The notes under the pieces were generated by a model, which saw only the letters and a program-made list of their open reading frames with translations, searched no databases and was not told where the DNA came from. The position numbers and the translations under genes are program-made. A stretch of 64,000 bases of DNA from Agromyces tardus (lineage in GTDB: Bacteria > Actinomycetota > Actinomycetes > Actinomycetales > Microbacteriaceae), in NCBI RefSeq assembly GCF_003710805.1, contig NZ_RHHB01000002.1:124001-188000 (forward strand), given 5' to 3'. Of this stretch, positions 48,520 to 56,943 are shown piece after piece; position 1 is the stretch's first letter, and each line of letters begins with the position of its first letter.

Positions 48520-49305
48520 ATGACCCGGCCGCTGGTGGTGATCCCCACCTACGACGAACGCGAGAACCTCGCGGCGATCGTCGCGCGCGTGCGGGCCGCC
48601 GTGCCCGCGGCATCCGTGCTCGTCGTCGACGACAACTCGCCCGACGGCACCGGGGCGATCGCCGACGGGCTCGCCGCCGCCGACGCCTCGGTGCACGTGC
48701 TGCACCGCCGGGCCAAGAACGGCCTCGGCGCCGCCTACCTCGAGGCCTTCGCGTGGGCGCTCGACCGCGACTTCGACCCGATCGTGCAGCTCGACGCCGA
48801 CGGATCGCACCTGCCCGAGGAGCTGCCCTCGCTCCTCGAGGCACTGCAGACGACGGATGCCGCGGGCCGCACGCCCGACCTCGCCATCGGGTCGCGCTGG
48901 GTGCCCGGGGGCTCGATCGTCAATTGGCCGCGGCACCGCGAACTGCTCTCGCGCACCGGCAGCGCCTACGCGGGCTGGATCCTGCGCCTCCCCGTGCGCG
49001 ACGTGACCGCCGGCTATCGCGCGTTCCGGGCCGACGCGCTGCGCGACCTGCACCTCGAGCTCGTGCACACGCTCGGCTACGGGTTCCAGGTGGACATGCT
49101 CTGGCACGCGCACGAGGCCGGGCTCGTCGCGGTCGAGGTGCCCGTGACGTTCGTGGAGCGCGAGCACGGGCACTCGAAGATGAGCATCGGGATCGTGCTG
49201 GAGGCGATGGCGCGCGTCACCGCGTGGGGCGTCGGGTCGTGGTTCCGCCGCCGGCGCCAGCCGGCTCGCAACGACGGGCCGGCTGCGAGTCGTTCGCGCG
49301 CCTGA
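48520..49305 (+). CDS. Polyprenol-phosphate mannosyltransferase (GT2, Ppm1/DPM1-like)
   Basis: 261 residues from the ATG at 48520 with GAGGAGC upstream. GT2 fold with VVIPTYDERENLAAIVARVRAAVPAASVLVVDDNSPDGTGAIAD and DADGSHLPEELPSLLEAL (the DxD motif), then VRDVTAGYRAFRADALRDLHLELVHTLGYGFQVDMLWHAHEAGLVAVEVPVTFVEREHGHSKMSIGI, the DPM1 family signature. It transfers mannose from GDP-mannose to polyprenol phosphate for glycolipid and glycoprotein mannosylation at the membrane. No membrane segment in the protein itself, as in actinobacterial Ppm1 catalytic domains. Confidence 0.9.
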   Translation: MTRPLVVIPTYDERENLAAIVARVRAAVPAASVLVVDDNSPDGTGAIADGLAAADASVHVLHRRAKNGLGAAYLEAFAWALDRDFDPIVQLDADGSHLPEELPSLLEALQTTDAAGRTPDLAIGSRWVPGGSIVNWPRHRELLSRTGSAYAGWILRLPVRDVTAGYRAFRADALRDLHLELVHTLGYGFQVDMLWHAHEAGLVAVEVPVTFVEREHGHSKMSIGIVLEAMARVTAWGVGSWFRRRRQPARNDGPAASRSRA

Positions 49306-49317
49306 GGCCCGGTGCGG

Positions 49318-50103
49318 TCAGCGGCGCTCTTCGGCGACCGCGTTGCCGCCGTCGACCGCGATGAGCTGCCCGGTCGTGTAGGCCGCGCCCGGCGTCGCGA
49401 GCCACGCGACCGCGGAGGCGACCTCCTCGGGGCGGCCGCTGCGCTTGAGCGGCACGAGCAGCCCCTCCTCGGCCTCGCTCGGCAACTGGCTCGCGGTGGC
49501 GATCCAGCCCGGCGCGACGGCGTTCGCCGTGATGCCGAAGAGCGCCTCGTCGACGGCGAGCGCGCGCACGTAGCCGAGCATGCCGGCCTTGGCGGCGGCG
49601 TAGCCGACGTCGCCGCGCGAGGCCATGAGCGGGCCCGAGACGCTCGAGACGCAGATCACGCGGCCCCAGCCGACCTCGCGCATGCCCGGCAGCATCGCGC
49701 GGGTCAGCAGGAAGGCCGTCGTGAGGTTCATGGCGAGGCTCGCATTCCAGTCGGCGAGCGACATCGTGGCGTCGCCGTGGAGCATCTCGGGGTCGCCCGT
49801 CGCGATCATGCCGGCGTTGTTCACGACGATGGTGGGGCGGATGCCGCTCGCCGCGAGGTCGGCCGCGAGCGCGTCCACCTGCTCCTCGTCGTCGAGGCGC
49901 GCGACGAGTCCGGTGGCCGTGATGCCGGATGCGCGCAGCTCGGCGGCCCGCTCGAGCACGCGCCCGCTCGTGGCGGTGAGCACGATGCCGGCGCCGAGCT
50001 CGCCGAGGGCGCGTGCCGCCGCGAATCCGATGCCCGCAGGGCTGCCCGCGCCGCTCACGATCGCCACGCGTCCATCGAGGTTCCAGAGGTCCGGGAGGCT
50101 CAT
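49318..50103 (-). CDS. SDR family oxidoreductase
   Basis: 261 residues from the ATG at 50103. VAIVSGAGSPAGIGFAAARALGELGAGIVLTA has the SDR glycine motif. NNAGMIATGDPEMLHGDA, CVSSVSGPLMASRGDVGYAAAKAGMLGYVRALAVDEA (catalytic Ser-Tyr-Lys) and the C-terminal TTGQLIAVDGGNAVAEER are intact, typical of 3-oxoacyl-ACP reductase-type enzymes. Substrate unknown. Convergent with the mannosyltransferase gene, and read in the same direction as the esterase and TetR genes at 50.2-52.2 kb. Confidence 0.87.
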   Translation of the reverse strand: MSLPDLWNLDGRVAIVSGAGSPAGIGFAAARALGELGAGIVLTATSGRVLERAAELRASGITATGLVARLDDEEQVDALAADLAASGIRPTIVVNNAGMIATGDPEMLHGDATMSLADWNASLAMNLTTAFLLTRAMLPGMREVGWGRVICVSSVSGPLMASRGDVGYAAAKAGMLGYVRALAVDEALFGITANAVAPGWIATASQLPSEAEEGLLVPLKRSGRPEEVASAVAWLATPGAAYTTGQLIAVDGGNAVAEERR

Positions 50104-50152
50104 GACCACATCGTACGCACGGGCGTGCGGGTGCCGGGAGGCACTGCTCGGG

Positions 50153-51658
50153 TCAGCCGGCGAGCAGTGGGCGCACGGCCGCGAAGCCGTCGTCGGCCAC
50201 GCTCGACGGGGTGTCGTAGACGCGCGTGGCGCGCGCGGCATCCGTGTACCGCGGCCAGCCGGGGTCGCCCGTCGCGATGAACCCGACCGCGCCCGCGTGC
50301 ACCTCGTCGGCGAGCGCCTGCGGGGGAGCGTCGCCGGCGATGACGGCGACGCGCTCGGCGCCGAGGCAGTCGAAGAAGAAGGGCACGTCGAGGCAGTGCA
50401 GGGCGAAGCCGCGCGTCGGCGACACCCACGAGAAGCGGTAGAGCCACGTGGGCGCCGATCCGCGAGCCGACGCGACGCGCACGGCGAGGGTGCGGAACAG
50501 GCGGTCGGTGAGGTACCGGCCGGCCACCGCCGCGGTGCCGCGTCGGCGCACGTCGCGGTTCGCGGCGAGGTAGGCGGAGCGCGTCCGGCCGCGCAGGCCG
50601 AGCCGGCCGAGCAGGAACGACGCCGGAACGAACCGGAGCTTGCCCTTCGCGCCGTCGAGGATCATCGAGAACTCGTCGTCGGTCGCACCGAGCACGAGTC
50701 GCTTGTCCGCGCCGACGCCCGAGCGGATCGCGTCGAGCGTGCACGTGGGAAGCAACTCGCCGTCGGTCACGGGCGCGAGCGTGAGCCCGTCGTCGACGAA
50801 CCGGCGCAGGCCGTCGAGCGGACTGCCGCCGTCGCCCGCGGCGAGCTCGCGCTGCAGCTCGAGCACGCGCCGCTCGTCGAGGGAGCCGAAGCCCGCGCGG
50901 GTCGGCTCGACGCCGGCCCGGCCGGCGAGGCGCCGCGCGAACTCCTCGGCTCGATCGCGCGTGACGTCGGTCGACACCCCCGAGATGCAGTAGACCGCGT
51001 CGAAGAGGGGCTGTGCTCGTGGCGTGCCGAGCAGCGTGAGCACCGCCCCGCCGCCCGCCGACTGGCCGGCGATCGTCACGCGAGCGGGGTCGCCGCCGAA
51101 CGCCGCGATGTTGTCGCGCACCCACTCGAGCGCGAGGATCCAGTCGAGCACGCCGCGGTTGAGCGGGGCGTCGGCGATCCAGCCGAACCCGTCGAAGCCG
51201 AGCCGGTACGACACCGAGACCGTCACGACGCCGTCGCGGTTGAACGCGGCGCCGTCGTACCACGGGCTCGCCGGGGACCCCGAGACGTAGCCGCCGCCGT
51301 GGATGTAGACGAGCACCGGGAGCGCGGCGCCCGTGCCCGGCTCCGTCGCCGGCGCCGGCGTGAACACGTTGACGTTGAGCGTCGACTCGCCGGGGACCGA
51401 CGGCTCGGGGATGAGCGTCGTGTCGTCGTCGGGACCCCGCTGCGGCGTCGCGCCGTACTCGAGGGCGTCGCGCACGCCCTCCCACGGGCGGTGCGGCACC
51501 GGCGCGGCGAACCGCAGTTCGCCGACGGGCGGCTCGGCGAAGGGGATGCCGAGGAACGCGGCCGAGCGGTTGCCCGCGGCATCCGCTCGCCATCGGCCGC
51601 GCACGCGGCCCGCCAGGGTGTCGACCTCGACGAGGGTGTCGGTTGCGTGCGCGTGCAT
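50153..51658 (-). CDS. Carboxylesterase family protein (type B)
   Basis: 501 residues. AGNRSAAFLGIPFAEPPVGELRFAAPVPHRPWEGVRDALEYG, then VYIHGGGYVSGSP (oxyanion hole), RVTIAGQSAGGGAVLTLLGTP (nucleophile serine) and DEFSMILDG, with the histidine in RGFALHCLDVPFFFD, are the carboxylesterase signatures. No signal peptide, so cytoplasmic. It follows the TetR gene by seven bases in one transcript. Esters or acetylated sugars are possible substrates, which fits the divergent glycoside operon. Confidence 0.87.
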   Translation of the reverse strand: MHAHATDTLVEVDTLAGRVRGRWRADAAGNRSAAFLGIPFAEPPVGELRFAAPVPHRPWEGVRDALEYGATPQRGPDDDTTLIPEPSVPGESTLNVNVFTPAPATEPGTGAALPVLVYIHGGGYVSGSPASPWYDGAAFNRDGVVTVSVSYRLGFDGFGWIADAPLNRGVLDWILALEWVRDNIAAFGGDPARVTIAGQSAGGGAVLTLLGTPRAQPLFDAVYCISGVSTDVTRDRAEEFARRLAGRAGVEPTRAGFGSLDERRVLELQRELAAGDGGSPLDGLRRFVDDGLTLAPVTDGELLPTCTLDAIRSGVGADKRLVLGATDDEFSMILDGAKGKLRFVPASFLLGRLGLRGRTRSAYLAANRDVRRRGTAAVAGRYLTDRLFRTLAVRVASARGSAPTWLYRFSWVSPTRGFALHCLDVPFFFDCLGAERVAVIAGDAPPQALADEVHAGAVGFIATGDPGWPRYTDAARATRVYDTPSSVADDGFAAVRPLLAG

Positions 51659-51665
51659 GTGCGGT

Positions 51666-52244
51666 TCAGGCCTTCCGGGTGATGAGGTGCCAGAGGTAGG
51701 CGATGTGCTCGGGCATGTCGATCGACGGGTCGAGCATCCACTGGGTCTGGAGCCCGTCGGCGGCAGCGAGGAAGAGCCCCGCGGCCAGCTCGGGATCGAT
51801 GTCGGGATCGACCCGCCCCGCGGCCTGCTCGAGCCGGATCTGCTCGGCGAAGCGCCGGCGGAACTCGGCGTAGCGCTGGATGAAGAACTCGCGCGCGGGG
51901 TGGTCGGGGTCGCCCGCTTCGGTCGACACCTGCGCGTAGAGCTGCACGAGACCGGGCACCTCGGCGTTGTGGCGCACGACGCCGAGGAACCCCTCCATGA
52001 AGTCGGTCGTGTCGGGCTCGAACGCCGAGGCGTCGACCTCGTCGCGCTTGCGGAGGATCTCCTGGAAGAGCTCCTCCTTCGACGAGAAGTAGTGCAGCAG
52101 GCCGGCCTGGCTGAGGCCGACGGCCTCGGCGAGCTCCCGCACCGAGGTGCGACGGTACCCGTTGCGCGCGATCACCTCGAGGGCGGCGGTGAGGATCTCC
52201 TCCCGCTTCGCCACGCCCTTGGCGTATGAACCGCGTTGTGCCAT
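51666..52244 (-). CDS. TetR family regulator of the glycoside/esterase divergon
   Basis: 192 residues from the ATG at 52244 (MAQRGSYAKGVAKREEILTAALEVIARNGYRRTSVRELAEAVGLSQAGLLHYFSSKEELFQEIL). The upstream extension of the frame carries no family resemblance. The C-terminal ligand domain contains FIQRYAEFRRRFAEQIRLEQAAGRV. It is co-transcribed with the esterase gene and divergent from an MFS transporter/beta-glucosidase operon, and an inverted repeat lies between, so it likely controls both sides in response to a sugar or glycoside. Confidence 0.87.
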   Translation of the reverse strand: MAQRGSYAKGVAKREEILTAALEVIARNGYRRTSVRELAEAVGLSQAGLLHYFSSKEELFQEILRKRDEVDASAFEPDTTDFMEGFLGVVRHNAEVPGLVQLYAQVSTEAGDPDHPAREFFIQRYAEFRRRFAEQIRLEQAAGRVDPDIDPELAAGLFLAAADGLQTQWMLDPSIDMPEHIAYLWHLITRKA

Positions 52245-52278
52245 GCGCCCAGCGTAAACCGAGCACTGCTTGAAATTG

Positions 52279-52301
52279 AAAACCGAGCGATGTATGGTTT
52301 T
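52279..52301. promoter_or_regulatory. Inverted repeat, probable TetR operator
   Basis: AAAACC (52279-52284) is mirrored by GGTTTT (52296-52301) over an 11-base centre. The half-site AAACCGAGC also occurs just upstream at about 52256 as AAACCGAGCACTG, giving direct repeats on the TetR side. The region is the AT-richest for several hundred bases and should hold both promoters. Confidence 0.55.
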
Positions 52302-52340
52302 GCCACCCTCACCGATGAGGCACCCCCGAAAGGACCGCAC

Positions 52341-53618
52341 ATGACGATGGCGTCAGCCCCTGCGCCCACCCTCGAAGCCGACGGCACCGACGAACCTCGC
52401 CCCCTCGTGCGGGGCACCGTCAGGCGCCTGCTCGGCTGGATCATCCCGGCGAACATGTCGATCTTCGTGCTGTGGGGCGCGATCCCCGGCCTGCTGCTCG
52501 CGACCCAGGTGCAGCAGATCGACGAGGCGAACAAGGTCGGCAACCTCGCCGTCGTCACGACGATCGGCGCCTTCGCGGCGATGCTCGCCCAGCCGATCGC
52601 CGGCCAGGTCTCCGACCGCACGCGCAGCCGCTTCGGGCGTCGTGCCCCGTGGATGGTCGCGGGCGTGCTCATCGGCGGCCTCGCTCTCGTGGGCATGGGC
52701 CTCGCGAACACCATCGCCCAGATCGCCATCGCCTGGGTCATCGTGCAGGTCGCCTACAACTTCACGCAGGGGCCGCTGTCGGCGATCCTGCCCGACCGCG
52801 TGCCCCGCGCGGCCCGGGGCACGTTCTCGGCGCTCGCCGGCCTCGGCGCCATGCTCGGCGCGCTCGGCGGCCAGATCGTCGGCTCGATGCTGCTCTCGAA
52901 CATCCCCGCGGCCTACGTCGTGCTCGCCGGCACCGCGATCGTCGTGATCGTGCTCTTCGTGGTGTTCAACCCCGACCACTCGTCGACGGACCTCGCGCGC
53001 GAGCCGTTCTCGGTCGTCGAGTTCCTCAAGACGTTCTGGGTCAGCCCCGTGCAGCACCCCGACTTCTTCTGGGCCTTCACCGGCCGCCTGCTGCTCTACA
53101 CGGGCTACTTCGCCGTGGTCGGCTACCAGCTCTTCATCCTGCAGGACTTCATCGGACTCGGCGACGCCGCAGGCTCCGTCATCCCGATCTTCGGCCTCGC
53201 GTCGCTCGCGGGCATCGTCGTCTCGACGCTCGTCTCGGGCCCGCTGTCCGACAAGCTCGGTCGTCGCAAGATCTTCGTGTTCCTCTCGTCGGTCGTCACC
53301 GGCGTCGCGTTCCTCGTGCCGCTCGTCATGCCCACGTTCGAGGGCTGGCTCATCTTCTCGGTCGTGTCGGGCCTCGGCTTCGGCATGTTCGGCGCCGTCG
53401 ACACCGCCCTCATGAGCGAGGTGCTGCCGTCGGCGAAGTCGTTCGCGAAGGACCTCGGCGTCGTGAACATCGCCGCGACCCTGCCGCAGACGCTCGCCCC
53501 CGCCGTCGCCGGCGCGATCGTGCTCGCCTTCGGCGGCTACGCCGCGCTGTTCCCGATCGCGATCCTGCTCTCGGTGCTCGGCGCGTTCGCCGTGTGGCCG
53601 ATCAAGGCGGTGCGCTGA
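52341..53618 (+). CDS. MFS transporter, glycoside/sugar type
   Basis: 425 residues from the ATG at 52341 with GAAAGGA five bases upstream. Twelve membrane segments. The first cytoplasmic loop motif is GQVSDRTRSRFGRRAPWMVAG, which matches the GPH/YcaD-type MFS pattern (D-R-x-S-R-x-G-R-R), and SGPLSDKLGRRKIFVF is its echo between segments 8 and 9. With the beta-glucosidase encoded 43 bases downstream, import of an oligosaccharide or glycoside is the simplest reading. Confidence 0.88.
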   Translation: MTMASAPAPTLEADGTDEPRPLVRGTVRRLLGWIIPANMSIFVLWGAIPGLLLATQVQQIDEANKVGNLAVVTTIGAFAAMLAQPIAGQVSDRTRSRFGRRAPWMVAGVLIGGLALVGMGLANTIAQIAIAWVIVQVAYNFTQGPLSAILPDRVPRAARGTFSALAGLGAMLGALGGQIVGSMLLSNIPAAYVVLAGTAIVVIVLFVVFNPDHSSTDLAREPFSVVEFLKTFWVSPVQHPDFFWAFTGRLLLYTGYFAVVGYQLFILQDFIGLGDAAGSVIPIFGLASLAGIVVSTLVSGPLSDKLGRRKIFVFLSSVVTGVAFLVPLVMPTFEGWLIFSVVSGLGFGMFGAVDTALMSEVLPSAKSFAKDLGVVNIAATLPQTLAPAVAGAIVLAFGGYAALFPIAILLSVLGAFAVWPIKAVR

Positions 53619-53661
53619 TGACGGATGCCGCGCCCACGACCACACCTGAAAGGATCCACCC

Positions 53662-55968
53662 ATGACCGAAACGCTCAGCCACGCGGCATCCGCTGCCGAC
53701 ATCGTCGACGGACTGACCCTCGAGCAGAAGGCCGCCCTCACGAGCGGCGCGAGCTTCTGGCGCACCAAGCAGGTCGGCCCCGTGCCGTCGATCATGCTCA
53801 CCGACGGCCCGCACGGCGTGCGCAAGCAGGACGAGAGCGCCGACCACCTCGGCATCAACGACTCGGTGAAGGCCACGTGCTTCCCGCCCGCCGTGGCGCT
53901 CGGCTCGTCGTTCGACCCCGAGCTGCTCGAGCGCGTGGGCGTCGCCCTCGGCGAGGAGGCGCGCGCCGAGGGCGTGGGGGTGCTGCTCGGCCCGGGCATC
54001 AACATCAAGCGCTCGCCCCTGTGCGGCCGCAACTTCGAGTACCTCTCGGAGGACCCGATCGTCTCGGGCGTGCTCGGATCGGCGCTCGTGCGCGGCCTGC
54101 AGTCGCAGGGCGTGGGGGCATCGCTCAAGCACTACGCGGCGAACAACCAGGAGGACGACCGCATGCGCGTATCGGCCGACATCGACCCGCGGCCGCTGCG
54201 CGAGATCTACCTGCGCGGCTTCCAGCGCGTCGTCGAGGACGAGCAGCCGTGGACCGTCATGTGCTCGTACAACCGCGTCAACGGCATCCCCGCGTCGGAG
54301 CACCACTGGCTGCTCACCGAGGTGCTGCGGGACGACTGGGGCTTCGACGGCCTCGTCGTGTCGGACTGGGGCGCCGTCACGAACCGTGTGAATGCGCTCG
54401 CCGCGGGCCTCGACCTCGAGATGCCCGCCAACGACGGCCGCTCCGACGCGCAGCTCGTCGCGGCCGTGCGGGCCGGCGAGCTCGACGAGTCGGTGCTCGA
54501 CACCGGCGCGACGCGGGTCGTCTCGCTCGTGCAGCGGGCGCTCGCGGGCGCCGACGCCGATGCCTCCTACGACCGCGACGCGCACCACGGGCTCGCCCGC
54601 GAGGCCGCGGCGGCGAGCATCGTGTTGCTGCGCAACGAGGGCGGGGTGCTGCCGCTCGCGCCCGAGGCATCCGTCGCCGTGATCGGCGAGTTCGCCCGCA
54701 CGCCCCGCTTCCAGGGCGGCGGCAGCTCGCACATCAACCCGACCCGCGTCGACAGCGCGCTCGAGGCGATCCGCGAGGTCGCCGGCGCCGGCGCGGTCGC
54801 GTTCGCGCCCGGCTTCACGATCGACGGGTCGGATGCCGCGGGGCTCGCCGACGAGGCCGTGGCCGCCGCATCCGCCGCCGACGTGGCCGTGCTCTTCCTC
54901 GGCCTGCCCGCGAGCCTCGAGTCGGAGGGCTACGACCGCCGCGACATCGAGCTCCCCGTGGAGCAGCTCGAGCTCGTCGACCGCGTGCTCGCCGTGAACC
55001 CGAACACCGTCGTGGTGCTCTCGAACGGCGGCGTCGTGCGGCTCGCGCCGTTCGCCGAGCGCGTGCCCGCGATCCTCGAGACGTGGCTGCTCGGCCAGGC
55101 CGGCGGCGGCGCCGTCGCCGACGTGCTGTACGGCGCCGTGAACCCCGCGGGGCGGCTCACCGAGACGGTGCCCGTGCGCCTGCAGGACACTCCCGCGTGG
55201 GGCAACTTCCCCGGCGAACACGGCCACGTGCGCTACGGCGAGGGACTGCTCGTGGGCTACCGCTGGTACGACGCGCGCGAACTCGATGTCACCTACCCCT
55301 TCGGGCACGGACTCTCGTACACGACCTTCGAGTACGGCGACGCGGTCGTCTCCTCGGATGACGACGGCCTCGCGCTGCGCGTACCGGTGACGAACACCGG
55401 CGAGCGCGACGGCGCCGAGGTCGTGCAGGTCTACACCTCGCTGCCCGGCTCCGCCGTGGCCCGTGCACCCCGGGAGCTCAAGGGCTTCGCGAAGGTCGCG
55501 CTCGCCGCGGGGGAGCGCCGCGAGGTCGAGGTGCGCGTGCGCCGCAGCGACCTCGCCTACTGGGACACCCGGGTCGACCTGTGGCTCGTCGAGGGCGGCG
55601 AGTACACGGTCGAGGTCGGGGCGTCGAGCCGCGACATCCGCGGGGCCGTGACCGTCGACGTCGAGGGCGACCCCGTGCGGGTGCCGCTCACGGTCGAGTC
55701 GACGATCGCCGAGGTCATGGCGCACCCCGTCGCCGGACCGATGGTCGCCCCCGCCTTCGCGGCGATGGCCGCCGACATGCTGGGCGGCGCGCACGCCGAC
55801 GGCGAGGCGACGGCGGAGTCGGCCGGCGGGCTCGGCATCGACGCCGAGGGCATGATGCAGATGATGGGCGCGATGCCGATCGGTCGCGCCGTCATGTTCC
55901 CGGGGTCGCCGTTCGGGTTCGAGCAGCTCGAGCAGCTCATCGCGTCCGCCAACGCGCCGCAGGCGTAG
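53662..55968 (+). CDS. Glycoside hydrolase family 3 beta-glucosidase
   Basis: 768 residues with GAAAGGA upstream. The N-terminal GH3 barrel contains SYNRVNGIPASEHHWLLTEVLRDDWGFDGLVVSDWGAV, where D235 of VSDWG is the nucleophile. The C-terminal GH3 domain, with FQGGGSSHINPTRVDSALEAI, follows from about residue 310. A fibronectin III-like domain (ELKGFAKVALAAGERREVEVRVRRSDLAYWD) lies near 600-665. The last 90 residues have methionines and GHxx repeats (MMQMMGAMPIGRAVMFPGSPFGFEQLEQL), unusual for the family. No signal peptide, so it acts on sugars imported by the adjacent transporter. Confidence 0.92.
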   Translation: MTETLSHAASAADIVDGLTLEQKAALTSGASFWRTKQVGPVPSIMLTDGPHGVRKQDESADHLGINDSVKATCFPPAVALGSSFDPELLERVGVALGEEARAEGVGVLLGPGINIKRSPLCGRNFEYLSEDPIVSGVLGSALVRGLQSQGVGASLKHYAANNQEDDRMRVSADIDPRPLREIYLRGFQRVVEDEQPWTVMCSYNRVNGIPASEHHWLLTEVLRDDWGFDGLVVSDWGAVTNRVNALAAGLDLEMPANDGRSDAQLVAAVRAGELDESVLDTGATRVVSLVQRALAGADADASYDRDAHHGLAREAAAASIVLLRNEGGVLPLAPEASVAVIGEFARTPRFQGGGSSHINPTRVDSALEAIREVAGAGAVAFAPGFTIDGSDAAGLADEAVAAASAADVAVLFLGLPASLESEGYDRRDIELPVEQLELVDRVLAVNPNTVVVLSNGGVVRLAPFAERVPAILETWLLGQAGGGAVADVLYGAVNPAGRLTETVPVRLQDTPAWGNFPGEHGHVRYGEGLLVGYRWYDARELDVTYPFGHGLSYTTFEYGDAVVSSDDDGLALRVPVTNTGERDGAEVVQVYTSLPGSAVARAPRELKGFAKVALAAGERREVEVRVRRSDLAYWDTRVDLWLVEGGEYTVEVGASSRDIRGAVTVDVEGDPVRVPLTVESTIAEVMAHPVAGPMVAPAFAAMAADMLGGAHADGEATAESAGGLGIDAEGMMQMMGAMPIGRAVMFPGSPFGFEQLEQLIASANAPQA

Positions 55969-55987
55969 CGACCGCGCTCGGCATCGG

Positions 55988-56014
55988 GCCCGTCGCCCCT
56001 TCAGGGCGGCGGGC
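55988..56014 (+). terminator. Hairpin after the beta-glucosidase gene
   Basis: GCCCGTCGCCC (55988-55998), loop CTTCA, GGGCGGCGGGC (56004-56014). One T-G wobble among 11 pairs. It is followed by TCGTTCGT. Confidence 0.75.
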
Positions 56015-56072
56015 TCGTTCGTCTGCCTGCGGGGCCTCGCGGACCGGGCCCACGGCGGCCGGACGTCATCGG

Positions 56073-56088
56073 ATCGTAAGGATCTCCC
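56073..56088. promoter_or_regulatory. CGTAAG element upstream of the MTAP-like gene
   Basis: The sequence GATCGTAAGGATCTCC, 37 bases before the start codon, shares the core CGTAAGG with elements at 60007-60022 and 63768-63845. Those are upstream of the other transcription units of the 56-64 kb cluster. Position suggests a promoter or the binding site of the cluster's own response regulator. Confidence 0.5.
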
Positions 56089-56124
56089 TTCCGCGGCACG
56101 GGGCGCGCGCGGCAGGCTGGGTGG

Positions 56125-56943
56125 ATGACGAGCATCGTGGGCGTGATCGGCGGCTCGGGCCTGGGCGTGCTGGTCGACGGCGGCGAGCCGCGCGAGATCC
56201 CGACGCCGTTCGGTCCGGCGACCGTGACGATCGGCGAGCTCGGCGGGCGGACCATCGCGTTCCTGCCCCGTCACGGCGCCGGGCACACGATCGCGCCGCA
56301 TCGCATCAACGCACGCGCGAACCTGTGGGCGCTCGCGAGCGTCGGGGTGCGCGCCGTGGTGTCGACCGCTGCGGTCGGATCGCTCAGCCCGGGCCACCTG
56401 CCCGAGTCGTTCGCCCTCGCCGACCAGCTCGTCGACCGCACGTTCGGACGCGCCGACACCTACTTCGACTCGGGGCCCGTGCGTCACCTGCCGTTCGCCG
56501 AACCGTTCTGCCCGGTGCTGCGTGGGCTCGCGATCGAGGCGCTGCCGGATGCCGCGCCGCGAGCGACCGTCGCCGTGATCCAGGGGCCCCGGTTCTCGAC
56601 CGCCGCCGAGTCGCGGATCCTCCGCGATGCCGGCGTGGATCTCGTCAACATGACGCTCTGTCCCGAGGTCGCGCTCGCCGCCGAGATCGGCATCGGCACC
56701 GTCGCCATCTGCGTGGTCACCGACACCGACAGCGGCACCTCGGCAGACGATCCCGATGCGGTCACGGCCGAACTCGTCTTCCGCCGCCTCGCCGAGGCGA
56801 AGCCGCGCATCGTCGCTGCGATCGCGCGGATCGTCGCGGCCGTGCCCGGCGACTACGTGCCGCGCCCCCTGATCGACGAGGAGACGGTCGCGGCGCTGCG
56901 AGCACTGCCGGTGCCACCGCCGCCGCTGTCCGTCACGCCATGA
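56125..56943 (+). CDS. S-methyl-5'-thioadenosine phosphorylase-like nucleoside phosphorylase
   Basis: 272 residues. VIGGSGLGVL, AFLPRHGAGHTIAPHRINARANLWALASVGVRAVVSTAAVGSLS, IQGPRFSTAAESRILRDAGVDLVNMTLCPEVALAAEIGI and TDTDSG are the MTAP/PNP family-2 signatures, with N-M-T at the ribose/base site and TDTDSG replacing the usual TDYDxW of MTA phosphorylase. It would release adenine or another base from a 5'-modified nucleoside and give a ribose-1-phosphate derivative. It overlaps the epimerase gene (ATGA). The substitution at the base-site loop leaves the true substrate open. Confidence 0.82.
   Translation: MTSIVGVIGGSGLGVLVDGGEPREIPTPFGPATVTIGELGGRTIAFLPRHGAGHTIAPHRINARANLWALASVGVRAVVSTAAVGSLSPGHLPESFALADQLVDRTFGRADTYFDSGPVRHLPFAEPFCPVLRGLAIEALPDAAPRATVAVIQGPRFSTAAESRILRDAGVDLVNMTLCPEVALAAEIGIGTVAICVVTDTDSGTSADDPDAVTAELVFRRLAEAKPRIVAAIARIVAAVPGDYVPRPLIDEETVAALRALPVPPPPLSVTP

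Noticed and set aside
53602-56487. A 961-codon minus-strand frame opposite the GH3 gene
   Set aside because: Same compositional artefact; it also runs across a terminator and into the next gene.
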